From: an uncultured bacterium
GTDB lineage: Bacteria > Bacillota > Clostridia > Lachnospirales > Lachnospiraceae
Assembly: GCA_947243845.1 (NCBI GenBank)
Contig: CAMXIF010000005.1
Span: 1 to 64,000 of the forward strand
Length of the DNA stretch: 64,000 nucleotides
Reading direction: 5' to 3'
Shown: positions 15,442 to 24,041 of the stretch, piece by piece
Layout: each line of letters begins with the position of its first letter
Position numbering within the stretch: position 1 is the stretch's first letter
Notes under the pieces: generated by a model
Told to the model about the DNA's origin: nothing
Seen by the model: the letters and a program-made list of their open reading frames with translations, nothing else
Databases searched by the model: none
Made by a program: the position numbers and the translations under genes

Positions 15442-16554
15442 ATGGACGAGAACGTACAGGCAAAGTTTGAGGAGCGCTTAAAAGAACTCCTGGCTATTGC
15501 AAAGAAGAAAAAGAACATTCTGGAATATCAGGAGATCAATGATTTTTTTGCGGACATGTCTTTGGAGGAAGAGCAGTTCGACAAGATTTTGGAGACGCTG
15601 GAACAGAATAGTGTGGATATCCTGCGCATCACCGAGGATGATGATGTGGACGATGAGGAGATCATTCTGACAGAAGAGGACGATGTGGATGTGGAGAACC
15701 TCGACCTGTCTGTGCCGGATGGTATCAGCATCGAGGATCCGGTCAGAATGTATCTGAAAGAGATTGGTAAGGTGCCGCTTTTAAGTGCAGAGGAAGAGAT
15801 TGAACTGGCCAAGAAGATGGAGATGGGCGATCTGGAATCCAAGCAGCGTCTTGCGGAGGCTAACTTACGTCTGGTGGTCAGCATTGCAAAGCGCTATGTG
15901 GGGCGCGGCATGCTCTTTTTGGACCTGATTCAGGAGGGAAATCTGGGATTGATCAAGGCGGTAGAAAAGTTTGATTACCGCAAGGGATATAAGTTCTCTA
16001 CTTATGCCACATGGTGGATCAGACAGGCTATCACCAGGGCTATTGCCGATCAGGCGCGGACCATCCGCATTCCCGTGCATATGGTGGAGACCATCAACAA
16101 GCTGATTCGCGTGAGCAGACAGCTTTTGCAGGAACTGGGAAGGGAACCTACTCCGGAGGAAATCGCAGAGCAGATGAATATGCCGGTGGAACGGGTGCGT
16201 GAGATTTTGAAGATATCTCAGGAGCCGGTATCTTTGGAGACGCCGATCGGAGAAGAGGAAGACAGTCATTTAGGGGACTTTATTCAGGATGACAATGTAC
16301 CGGTACCCGCGGATGCCGCCGCTTTCACGTTATTAAAGGAACAGCTGGTGGAGGTGCTTGGTACTTTGACGGAGCGGGAACAGAAGGTGTTAAGGCTGCG
16401 GTTCGGGTTGGATGATGGACGGGCACGGACGCTTGAGGAAGTGGGTAAGGAGTTTAATGTGACCCGTGAAAGGATCAGGCAGATTGAGGCTAAGGCGCTC
16501 CGGAAGCTGCGTCATCCCAGCAGAAGCCGTAAATTAAAGGATTATCTGGACTGA
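15442..16554 (+). CDS. rpoD: Primary sigma factor SigA (RpoD)
   Basis: A 370-residue housekeeping sigma factor. Region 1.2 is [17 protein letters not shown]; region 2 ([34 protein letters not shown]) recognises and melts the -10; region 3 is in the middle; region 4 ([20 protein letters not shown]) binds the -35. The acidic N-terminal stretch (residues 60-95) is typical of Clostridia. ATG 15442 is preferred over ATG 15430, because AGGAAGG directly abuts the latter and stands 12 bases before the former. The stop overlaps the trmK start by one base. Confidence 0.96.
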   Translation: MDENVQAKFEERLKELLAIAKKKKNILEYQEINDFFADMSLEEEQFDKILETLEQNSVDILRITEDDDVDDEEIILTEEDDVDVENLDLSVPDGISIEDPVRMYLKEIGKVPLLSAEEEIELAKKMEMGDLESKQRLAEANLRLVVSIAKRYVGRGMLFLDLIQEGNLGLIKAVEKFDYRKGYKFSTYATWWIRQAITRAIADQARTIRIPVHMVETINKLIRVSRQLLQELGREPTPEEIAEQMNMPVERVREILKISQEPVSLETPIGEEEDSHLGDFIQDDNVPVPADAAAFTLLKEQLVEVLGTLTEREQKVLRLRFGLDDGRARTLEEVGKEFNVTRERIRQIEAKALRKLRHPSRSRKLKDYLD

Positions 16555-17300
16555 TGCGGTCGAAGAGATTGCAGACAGTGGCTGATATGGTGACCTGGGG
16601 AAATCGTGTCTGCGATGTGGGATGTGATCATGGATATGTTTCCATTTATCTGGTAAAGCAGGGCATCAGTCCAGGCGTTCTGGCCATGGATGTGCGAAAA
16701 GGGCCCCTTGGCGCAGCCAGGGAACATGTGGCGGAGCAGGATTTAGCAGACCGGATTGAGACAAGATTATCGGATGGTTTACATAACTATAATTCAGGAG
16801 AGGCACAGACTCTGGTCTGCGCCGGTATGGGCGGCAGACTGATGCGGCGGATTCTGGAGGAGGAGAAAGACAAGACAGATTCCTTCCGGGAATTGATATT
16901 GCAGCCCCAGTCTGAAATAGAAGAGTTCCGGCGGTTTTTGCGGGAGAATGCCTATCTGATTCAGGATGAGGAGATTCTGGAGGAAGACGGGAAATTTTAT
17001 CAGGTGATGCGGGCAGTAAACGGCAGGAGCGAAGAGGTTCTAAGGATCAGATGGAAGGCGGGGCAGCAGGAGCTGCCAGAAAAAGAGTTATGTAAACTTG
17101 AAGATCGCTATGGCCCTGTGAACTTAAATAAAAAAACAGATGTTTTTAAATCTTACCTGTCACGGGAGGAGCGGATTTACAGTGAGATTCTTGAGAATCT
17201 GCGCACAAACGGGCTGGCGGATGAGAAGAGAAAACTTAGGTTTGCGCAGATAGAAGCATTACTGCGGGATTGTCAGAAAGTGTTGGCATTATTATCATAA
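16554..17300 (+). CDS. trmK: tRNA (adenine-22-N1)-methyltransferase
   Basis: A 248-residue class I methyltransferase of the TrmK family, which makes m1A22 in tRNA with SAM. The SAM-binding motif I is DVGCDHGYVSIYL near residue 21, and the family motif CAGMGGRLMRRIL follows at about 83. The helical C-terminal part is present. It starts on the last base of sigA (TGATG), the conserved Firmicutes order, so it is translationally coupled to the sigma factor. Confidence 0.9.
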   Translation: MRSKRLQTVADMVTWGNRVCDVGCDHGYVSIYLVKQGISPGVLAMDVRKGPLGAAREHVAEQDLADRIETRLSDGLHNYNSGEAQTLVCAGMGGRLMRRILEEEKDKTDSFRELILQPQSEIEEFRRFLRENAYLIQDEEILEEDGKFYQVMRAVNGRSEEVLRIRWKAGQQELPEKELCKLEDRYGPVNLNKKTDVFKSYLSREERIYSEILENLRTNGLADEKRKLRFAQIEALLRDCQKVLALLS

Positions 17301-17336
17301 TACTATTAATTCCATGAATGGAAGGAGGACTTGCCT

Positions 17337-18992
17337 ATGGTTACTATCAAAATCAATGGAAAAGAGAGGCTTTATGAGGATGGCATCAAGTATGAGATCA
17401 TAGCGGAGGAGCATCAGAATGAGTATGTGAGTCAGATTGCCTTAGTGACGGTGAATGGCAAGATCCGGGAATTGATGAAACGCGTTGACAGGGATTGTGA
17501 ATTGGAGTTTATTACCTGTTCGGATCAGATTGGTCATAAGACATACGTAAGGACAGCGATCATGTTGATGCTGAAGGCAATCAAAGATGTGGCAGGTATG
17601 GAGGCGGCCGCCAATGTGAAGGTGGAGTTTGCTATTGGTGCAGGATATTATTGTGCATTCCGCAACGGTCTGTATCTGGATGAAAAGACCATTGAGAGAG
17701 TGAAGGAACGTATGGGTGAGTTGGTGGATATGGATCTTTTGGTGACCAAGAAAGCTTATCCGGCAGACGAAGCAGTGGCGCTTTTCAAAGAAAACGGTAT
17801 GATGGATAAGGTATCTTTATTCCGTTACCGCCGAAGCTCCAACATCAATGTTTATTGTATGGGTGATTATTATGATTATTTTTATGGTTATATGATGCCC
17901 AGCACCGGTTATATCAAAAACTTTGATCTCTTTGCCTATGAGGACGGCATCATCCTGCTTTTGCCGGAAAAGGAAGATCCGGAGACCCTGCCGGAGTTCG
18001 TGCCCAGGAAGAAACTGTTCCAGACACTGATGACTACAGGAGAGTGGGGTAAGGATATAGGGATTGATACGGTGGGAGATTTGAACGACCAGATCTGCCA
18101 GGGCAGTATCTCCGAAATGATTCATGTGCAGGAAGCTTTGCAGGAAAGGCGTATCAGTGAGATCGCCAGGGATATTGCAAGACGGGAGGGCGTGAAGTTT
18201 GTAATGATAGCCGGGCCTTCCTCATCGGGCAAGACTACCTTTTCCCACAGATTATCTGTTCAGCTGCGCACATATGGTTTAAGGCCGCATCCGATCGGGC
18301 TGGACAACTATTATCTGGATCATGATAAGACGCCTTTGGATGATGCGGGCAATCCGGATTTTGAGTGTCTGGAAGCCTTGGATGTAGAGCAGTTTAATAA
18401 AGATATGACAGATCTTCTCGCGGGTAAGGCGGTGCAGCTGCCGACTTTCAATTTTAAGACGGGCAAGAGAGAATACGGCGGCAAGGAGACGGTTCTTGGC
18501 AAGGGAGATATTCTTGTGATTGAGGGGATACACGGGCTCAACGAGAAAATGTCCTATTCCCTGCCGGCAGAAAGTAAATATAAGATATATATCAGTGCGC
18601 TGACTACGCTGAATGTGGATGAGCACAACAGGATTCCTACTACGGATAACAGACTGCTGCGCCGGATGGTGCGGGATGCCAGGACAAGAGGCACCTCGGC
18701 ACAGAGGACAATCGCCATGTGGTCATCAGTCAGACGGGGTGAAGAAAAATACATATTCCCCTTCCAGGAAGAGGCGGATGCCATGTTCAATTCGGCGATG
18801 CTTTATGAACTGGCTGTACTCAAACAGTATGCGGAACCCCTGCTTTTTAGTATAAAGAAAGGGGAACCGGGGTATTATGAGGCCAAGAGGCTCTTAAAGT
18901 TCCTTGAATATTTCCTGGGTGTCAGCAGTGAGGAACTGCCTAAAAATTCCCTTTGCAGGGAGTTCGTGGGCGGAAGCTGTTTTGATGTATAG
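17337..18992 (+). CDS. TGS/ThrRS-like domain fused to uridine kinase
   Basis: A 551-residue two-part protein. Residues 1-60 resemble a TGS domain, and 60-200 resemble the second additional domain of threonyl-tRNA synthetase (but without a clear HxxxH). From about 285 to the end it is a uridine kinase/phosphoribulokinase-type P-loop kinase with Walker A GPSSSGKT and the nucleoside-binding stretch IGLDNYYLD. Such fusions are common in Clostridia and annotated as nucleoside or uridine kinase; the role of the synthetase-like part is unknown. The track start (TTG 17331) is only 2 bases from GGAGG, so ATG 17337, 8 bases away, is chosen. Confidence 0.88.
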   Translation: MVTIKINGKERLYEDGIKYEIIAEEHQNEYVSQIALVTVNGKIRELMKRVDRDCELEFITCSDQIGHKTYVRTAIMLMLKAIKDVAGMEAAANVKVEFAIGAGYYCAFRNGLYLDEKTIERVKERMGELVDMDLLVTKKAYPADEAVALFKENGMMDKVSLFRYRRSSNINVYCMGDYYDYFYGYMMPSTGYIKNFDLFAYEDGIILLLPEKEDPETLPEFVPRKKLFQTLMTTGEWGKDIGIDTVGDLNDQICQGSISEMIHVQEALQERRISEIARDIARREGVKFVMIAGPSSSGKTTFSHRLSVQLRTYGLRPHPIGLDNYYLDHDKTPLDDAGNPDFECLEALDVEQFNKDMTDLLAGKAVQLPTFNFKTGKREYGGKETVLGKGDILVIEGIHGLNEKMSYSLPAESKYKIYISALTTLNVDEHNRIPTTDNRLLRRMVRDARTRGTSAQRTIAMWSSVRRGEEKYIFPFQEEADAMFNSAMLYELAVLKQYAEPLLFSIKKGEPGYYEAKRLLKFLEYFLGVSSEELPKNSLCREFVGGSCFDV

Positions 18993-19064
18993 GGCGAAGC
19001 CCGTGAACTCAGAAAGACGTAGGTTTTCTGAGCTGCACTGGGGTTATGATAAGGTTATGATAAG

Positions 19065-19474
19065 TAAGTAGAACAAATGATCGCGGCTGCACAGACGAAA
19101 GGGTGCAGGTGAGGAAAGTCCGGGCTTCACAGGGCAGGATGCCGGATAACGTCCGGTGGAGGCGACTCCAAGGCTAGTGCAACAGAAAAGAAACAGCCCC
19201 ACAGTTTTGCGCAGGCAATGCTGTGGTGAGGCCGCGAAGCGGTCTCGGGACTTCCACATTGGTGGAAGTTCACGGTTATGGTGGAATGGCAGTGTAAGAG
19301 ACTACCGCTGTCCCGGTAACGGGACAGGCTGTGTAAACCCCATCCGAAGCAAGACCAAATAGAAAGCGATAGGCCGGCCCGGCCTGCTTTCAGGTAGGTC
19401 GCTTGAGGTCTTTGGCAACAAAGATCCTAGATAGATGATCATTCGCGACATAACCCGGCTTATCGTTCTGCTTA
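19065..19474 (+). ncRNA. rnpB: RNase P RNA (class A)
   Basis: The catalytic RNA that matures tRNA 5' ends. The conserved 5' core GAGGAAAGTCCGGGCTTC lies at about 19111, GGTAACGGGACAG-type P10-P12 sequence follows, and the 3' core has AGATAGATGATCATTC and ACATAACCCGGCTTATCG. Ends were set by the P1 pairing TAAGTAGAAC with GTTCTGCTTA. Two TATGAT hexamers just upstream (19045, 19056) are possible -10 boxes. The ORFs in the track over this stretch are artefacts. Confidence 0.95.
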
Positions 19475-19553
19475 TTTACAGACAGATACAGAAAGTAGAA
19501 AGCGCAGGGCACAGGAAGCAGGAATTTCTTCTTCTGAAAGGAGGAGAAAGCGT

Positions 19554-19639
19554 ATGTTTCCTGTGCTCTTGCAATGAAAAGAAATGATAATGCGTCCAGT
19601 GGAGGAGCAGCTGCAGCATGCGGATCGCAGATGGTATGA
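19554..19639 (+). CDS. Two tiny coupled leader ORFs (7 and 21 aa)
   Basis: A strong AAAGGAGGAG precedes ATG 19554, which opens a 7-codon frame (MFPVLLQ). Its TGA overlaps, as ATGA, the start of a 21-residue frame (19574-19639, MKRNDNASSGG...), whose TGA again overlaps, as ATGA, the ATG at 19636 that begins the protease signal peptide. Both are too short for the ORF track. The chain suggests translational coupling or a leader that tunes protease expression; products may have no function of their own. Confidence 0.4.
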
Positions 19640-20427
19640 AGAATAAAATAGTATATGTTATTATATTTGCACTGTACATTTTCAGCAGGCCACAGATGGT
19701 GCAGGCCAAAGAACCTTCCCTGCCGCCCCATCTGATCCAGACTGTGAACGATCAGGACATTTATGAGGGACTGGTGGCTTTGGGGCTTCTGGAGTGTGAC
19801 ACACTTAAGGAAGAGGATCTCTTAGAAGCTTATGAAATGGTAAAAGATTGTGTAGTGCGGGTGAATATGGGGAACGCTTATGGCAGTGGCGTAATCTGGC
19901 ACTTTACCAATGATTCGGTGATTATTGCCACCAATAAGCATGTGTTGGAATATTGGGATGACATGCTGGGATTCCTGTATTTTTCAAAAGGATACTTTGT
20001 CAATGCAAGGGTGCTTGGCACTTCCGATGTATATGATGTGGGATTCCTTGTAGTGGACAGGGAAGAGATTGGTTATGAGGCGCTGGAGTCGCTGCGGCAT
20101 GTGAGTATTGATGCGGATATTTATGAGAATCTTTCAGCAGGTGATGCCATGTTCTGTGTGGGAGCCGGCAGGGAGATTGGCGATGCGGAGTATCATGAGG
20201 GTACCGTAGAAAATAAAATGAAGTATATAGAAGAGTTTAACAACGAAATGTTGTATGGATACAGCTACGCCAGGGCTGGTATGTCGGGCGGTGGTGTTTT
20301 TGACGGATATGGGCATTTTATCGGTATGCTTACCGGAGGAACACAAAGAAACGAGATTGCAGCAGTGCCGCTTCCCACTGTGGAACAGGCCTGGGAGGAA
20401 GTACTGGAGAGGAATACTCCAGAATGA
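19636..20427 (+). CDS. Secreted trypsin-like (S1) serine protease
   Basis: A 263-residue exported protease. The N-terminus MKNKIVYVIIFALYIFS is a signal peptide or anchor ending near VQAKE. The chymotrypsin-fold triad is visible as His in IATNKHVLEY, Asp in VYDVGFLVVD and Ser in GMSGGGVFD, with the oxyanion glycine present. The track starts at ATG 19618; I prefer 19636, which puts the signal peptide at the N-terminus and fits the ATGA coupling with the upstream leader. There is no PDZ domain, so it is simpler than HtrA. Its stop overlaps the next gene. Substrate unknown. Confidence 0.8.
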   Translation: MKNKIVYVIIFALYIFSRPQMVQAKEPSLPPHLIQTVNDQDIYEGLVALGLLECDTLKEEDLLEAYEMVKDCVVRVNMGNAYGSGVIWHFTNDSVIIATNKHVLEYWDDMLGFLYFSKGYFVNARVLGTSDVYDVGFLVVDREEIGYEALESLRHVSIDADIYENLSAGDAMFCVGAGREIGDAEYHEGTVENKMKYIEEFNNEMLYGYSYARAGMSGGGVFDGYGHFIGMLTGGTQRNEIAAVPLPTVEQAWEEVLERNTPE

Positions 20428-21449
20428 GGATGAGGATGGAACAGGGAGATAAGATCAGTTTTCAGGTAAAAGAACATGGGATTGTGCTGGCCGGCGGGAT
20501 TTTTGTCATAGGATTTGTCCTTTTTATCCTGGTGATGGGGCTTAGATACCCATCGGCGGGTGGAAACCGTCCGGTGTTTATAGTAACCTTGGCAGTCATG
20601 ATGACCTGTGGGATTCTTGTGTGTGTCATGTATTTTCATCGCCGCCTTGTAGTGGAGGAAATGAATATATGTTATGTTAACTTTTGCGGAAAACAAAAGA
20701 ACTTTTCCCTGAATGATATCGGATACTGCAAATTGGGATTATCTGGAAGTAAGAAGGAACCTCACGTGGAGTCTATCATAGTCTATGACTTGATGGGTGA
20801 AAAGTTATGTAAACTTGAAATAAACATGCCGGGCGCCAGGAAATTCTTGCAGTATATTGTGGATAATCAGATTCGGACAGAGTGGATGGAAGCCGGGAGA
20901 GAACCGTGCAGGGTCAGGGAACCGGAGATTATGGTCAAAACGATCTGTCAGGAAGAAATCAGCAGATATACGGAGAAGTTTTATGATATGATCAGTCCGG
21001 TTTTTACTGATTGGGAGAAGCGGTATCAGCGATTTGATGCATGCTGGGAGTTTGGTTTTGTGGAGTATGCACAGGGGGAGATTACGGCACAGAAAGATAT
21101 GTGGCAGTGGGAGAGCACAGTACAGTCAAAGGCCAAGGAGGAACTGCCGGAAGATTATATCTGCATTGTGGAGGTCTATTTAAAGAGAGGGGAAGAGTAT
21201 GTCATGAACCGAAAGGGGGCTGTGACAGGGTTTCTCATTCCTTATATTTGGCAGAACAAGTCCTATCAGGTTGGCGAGAACAGACGGATTCGTAAAATGG
21301 ATGAGGCCTGGCTGCTGGAGCGGCTTGCAGACCGTCTGCAGATGATGGCGGAGGAGCTTCCCAGACATTCCTATCATACACAGACACTTTCTTTGGGGCA
21401 TGAACTGCATAAAAGAGCAGGAAAGCTTCCGGAAGTGTCCCGAAAATGA
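20424..21449 (+). CDS. Membrane protein of unknown family, protease partner
   Basis: A 341-residue protein with two transmembrane helices in its first 75 residues (IVLAGGIFVIGFVLFILVMG and VFIVTLAVMMTCGILVCVMY) followed by a soluble part. The region after the helices (YVNFCGKQKNFSLNDIGYCK) has the feel of a membrane-associated PH-like fold; the rest has no motif I recognise. The start ATG overlaps the stop of the protease gene by 4 bp (ATGA), so the two are made together. It could be a regulator, anchor or substrate of the protease, but that is inference from coupling alone. Confidence 0.65.
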   Translation: MRMRMEQGDKISFQVKEHGIVLAGGIFVIGFVLFILVMGLRYPSAGGNRPVFIVTLAVMMTCGILVCVMYFHRRLVVEEMNICYVNFCGKQKNFSLNDIGYCKLGLSGSKKEPHVESIIVYDLMGEKLCKLEINMPGARKFLQYIVDNQIRTEWMEAGREPCRVREPEIMVKTICQEEISRYTEKFYDMISPVFTDWEKRYQRFDACWEFGFVEYAQGEITAQKDMWQWESTVQSKAKEELPEDYICIVEVYLKRGEEYVMNRKGAVTGFLIPYIWQNKSYQVGENRRIRKMDEAWLLERLADRLQMMAEELPRHSYHTQTLSLGHELHKRAGKLPEVSRK

Positions 21450-21569
21450 GGCAAAAGCAAATAAAGTAATGCAAAATCGAGGATATACCTTTATTATAAT
21501 ATGTGATAAAATAAATAAGATAGGTATTTTTAAACGGTTGTAGCAGATGGAGACAGAAAGGGGATTACC

Positions 21570-22445
21570 ATGGCATTATTTCAGATCAGTAATGAAAAAA
21601 TCACCATTCAGGTGGACAGTCTGGGGGCAGAGTTAAAGTCCTTGCAAAGTGTAGCACTGGGCAAAGAGTATATGTGGCAGGCTGATCCTGCCTATTGGAA
21701 GAGGACCTCACCGATTCTGTTTCCCTTTGTGGGCGGCCTGAAAAATGGTGTCTATCGGACAAAAGGCGGGGAATATCCCATGTGTCAGCATGGGTTTGCC
21801 AGGGATATGGAATTTCAGTTAAAAAGCCAGGTGGCCACAGAAATCTGGTTCCGGCTGGAATCCAATGAGGAGACACTTAGCAAATATCCGTATCCGTTTG
21901 TCTTGGAGATTGGTTATGAACTTGCAGGCTGTACGGTAGTGGTTAAATGGCGGGTGAAGAATCCGGGGCAGGAAACCATGTATTTTTCAATTGGCGGGCA
22001 TCCGGGCTTTCTGTGTCCCATTGATGAGGGCGGAAAGCAGACAGAGTATCAGATACTGTTTGACAGGAAGGATCAGGTGGTATCTTCCTGTATCGAGAAT
22101 GGCCTGGTAAACGGCCAGACAGATTTATATAGACTGCAGGATGGAAAACTTCCTATTACGGAGCATCTGTTTGATGGTGATGCGTTGGTCATTGAGAACC
22201 ACCAGGCCCAGAGTGTGGCGCTGGCGGGACCGGATGGGAAGGCATATCTGACGGTAGCATTTGATGCGCCCTTATTCGGCATCTGGTCACCGCCGGGTAA
22301 AAACGCTCCCTTTATTTGCATTGAACCCTGGTATGGCCGGTGCGACAGCGCAGATTTTGCCGGAGAATTGAAAGAACGTGAGTGGGAGCAGGAACTTGCG
22401 GCAGGCGCCGAATTTACCGCAGAATATAAAATCACAATCTCATAA
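21570..22445 (+). CDS. Aldose 1-epimerase family protein (LacX-like)
   Basis: A 291-residue galactose-mutarotase-fold protein. The LacX-type landmarks are present: WKRTSPILFPFVGGLKNG, the CQHGFARD His motif (about residue 73), SIGGHPGF and a C-terminal FICIEPWYGRCD with the general-base Glu. It probably interconverts anomers of a hexose or hexose phosphate; LacX itself sits in lactose operons, but no sugar genes are adjacent here. Start follows AAAGGGG. Cytoplasmic. An AT-rich 120-bp upstream region contains TATAAT-like sequence but no convincing -35. Confidence 0.85.
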   Translation: MALFQISNEKITIQVDSLGAELKSLQSVALGKEYMWQADPAYWKRTSPILFPFVGGLKNGVYRTKGGEYPMCQHGFARDMEFQLKSQVATEIWFRLESNEETLSKYPYPFVLEIGYELAGCTVVVKWRVKNPGQETMYFSIGGHPGFLCPIDEGGKQTEYQILFDRKDQVVSSCIENGLVNGQTDLYRLQDGKLPITEHLFDGDALVIENHQAQSVALAGPDGKAYLTVAFDAPLFGIWSPPGKNAPFICIEPWYGRCDSADFAGELKEREWEQELAAGAEFTAEYKITIS

Positions 22446-22464
22446 GAGACAAAGGAGGGAGTAT

Positions 22465-23163
22465 ATGGCACCAATAGTACAGTGTATGGGGGTGACTAAG
22501 ACCTACGGAAGAAAGATAGCCCTGAATCAGATTTATCTAAATCTGGAGCGCAGCAGGATAATCGGACTGCTGGGGCCTAATGGGAGCGGAAAGAGTACCC
22601 TCATTAAGATTATGAACGGACTGCTCAAACCAACAGCGGGAGATGTCCTGATCAATGGACAAAGACCGGGGATTGATACGAAATTCCGGATTTCCTATCT
22701 GCCGGAGCGGACCTATCTGAATCCGGGCATGAAAGTGATCGAAGTGGTGCATTATTTTCAGGACTTTTATCCCGATTTCCGGATGGACAGGGCTTATGAT
22801 ATGTTGTCGCGCTTACAGATTCAGCCCAACGAAAGGCTGAAGAATCTTTCCAAAGGCACAAAAGAAAAGGTGCAGCTGATCTTAGTTATGAGCAGGGATG
22901 CAGATCTGTATATCCTGGATGAACCCATTGCCGGCGTGGATCCGGCTTCCAGGGATTATATCCTGCACACTATCGTCAGCAACTATAACAGGAACGCTTC
23001 CATCCTTTTGTCCACCCATTTGATCTCGGATGTGGAGAATATACTGGATGAAGTGGTGTTTATTAAATATGGAAGCATCGTACTGCAGGCCGGCGCAGAG
23101 CAGATCAGGCAGAACGAGCACAAGTCTATAGACCGTTTCTTCAGGGAGGTGTTCGCATGTTAG
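22465..23163 (+). CDS. ABC transporter ATP-binding protein
   Basis: A 232-residue ABC ATPase with Walker A GPNGSGKS (about residue 38), a variant signature LSKGTKEKVQ (LSxGx), Walker B LYILDEP and the switch His in LSTHLI. It resembles the GntR-associated YtrB/BcrA exporters of Firmicutes. It powers the permease encoded downstream, which overlaps it by 7 bp. The track start is too early: ATG 22465 follows AAAGGAGGG and starts a normal ABC domain. Substrate unknown; the family includes antimicrobial peptide and lipid exporters. Confidence 0.9.
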   Translation: MAPIVQCMGVTKTYGRKIALNQIYLNLERSRIIGLLGPNGSGKSTLIKIMNGLLKPTAGDVLINGQRPGIDTKFRISYLPERTYLNPGMKVIEVVHYFQDFYPDFRMDRAYDMLSRLQIQPNERLKNLSKGTKEKVQLILVMSRDADLYILDEPIAGVDPASRDYILHTIVSNYNRNASILLSTHLISDVENILDEVVFIKYGSIVLQAGAEQIRQNEHKSIDRFFREVFAC

Positions 23164-23948
23164 GAAAATTGATGAAATATGAGTGCAAGGCCACCTGGAA
23201 ATTTCTGTGTATAGCCAATTTGATGATCGTGGTGATGACGATTATCGCAGATATCACCGTAAAACTGGATTTTTTTGCTTATGACCAAGACAACATGCTG
23301 CAGTTCATAGCGATAATGGTGATGGGAACCTATGTGCTGAGTATGTTTGCAATGGTGATTGGCGTGGCAATTTTTCTGGTGTATCGTTTTTATACATCTA
23401 CCTACAGTGACCAGGGCTATCTTTTACATACACTGCCGGTGGATAAGCATCATATCATTATTGCCAAAGTCCTGGTGAGTGCCCTGTGGATTATTCTGTG
23501 TGAGGCGGTTATGTATTTGTCTGTTATTGTGTTGATTGCATCGAATGGAGAGCTGCTTGAAACAATAACGGAGAGTCTGGATATGATTATATCTCTGGCG
23601 ATTGCCGAAGATGTGCAGTTGAAGGGACTTGCGATGGTCATGACACTAATTGCGCTTTTGTTTAATCTGTTTGCTAAGCTGCTGAAGGTGACGGCGTGTA
23701 TCTCTCTGGGTCAGCTTTCCGCGAACCATAAGCTGTTGTTCTCTGTGCTCTATTACTTTGGGATTTATGTGGTACAGAAAATCTTTACGGCGATTTATTT
23801 TGTCATCACAATTACGATGGTTCGGAATGACAGCTATGAGATGGAGTTGTACGGCTGGGAGAGCATGCTGGTGTCGGGCATCATATACAGTGTGGTGTTC
23901 TATCTGATCACCTGGTATGTGATGGATAAGAAGTTAAATTTAGAATAA
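23157..23948 (+). CDS. ABC-2 type transporter permease
   Basis: A 263-residue integral membrane protein with about six hydrophobic segments, beginning with the cytoplasmic MLGKLMKYECKATWKF typical of ABC-2 permeases of this group. It overlaps the ATPase gene and forms a two-gene exporter with it. There is no GntR regulator adjacent, unlike many relatives. Substrate not predictable. Confidence 0.8.
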   Translation: MLGKLMKYECKATWKFLCIANLMIVVMTIIADITVKLDFFAYDQDNMLQFIAIMVMGTYVLSMFAMVIGVAIFLVYRFYTSTYSDQGYLLHTLPVDKHHIIIAKVLVSALWIILCEAVMYLSVIVLIASNGELLETITESLDMIISLAIAEDVQLKGLAMVMTLIALLFNLFAKLLKVTACISLGQLSANHKLLFSVLYYFGIYVVQKIFTAIYFVITITMVRNDSYEMELYGWESMLVSGIIYSVVFYLITWYVMDKKLNLE

Positions 23949-24041
23949 AATGTGGCATTGTTATGGAACATAAAAGATGGTTCGGGATTCTTAGATGAAT
24001 CGTCTGAGATTTGAAAAAGGTATGAAAGGCAAGGTGTAATC

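Noticed and set aside
19008-19032. CTCAGAAA/TTTCTGAG hairpin as terminator before rnpB
   Set aside because: Only 8 bp with no T-run; not enough to call.
19065-19474. Small ORFs in the track across this stretch
   Set aside because: They overlap the RNase P RNA, whose conserved core sequences are unmistakable.
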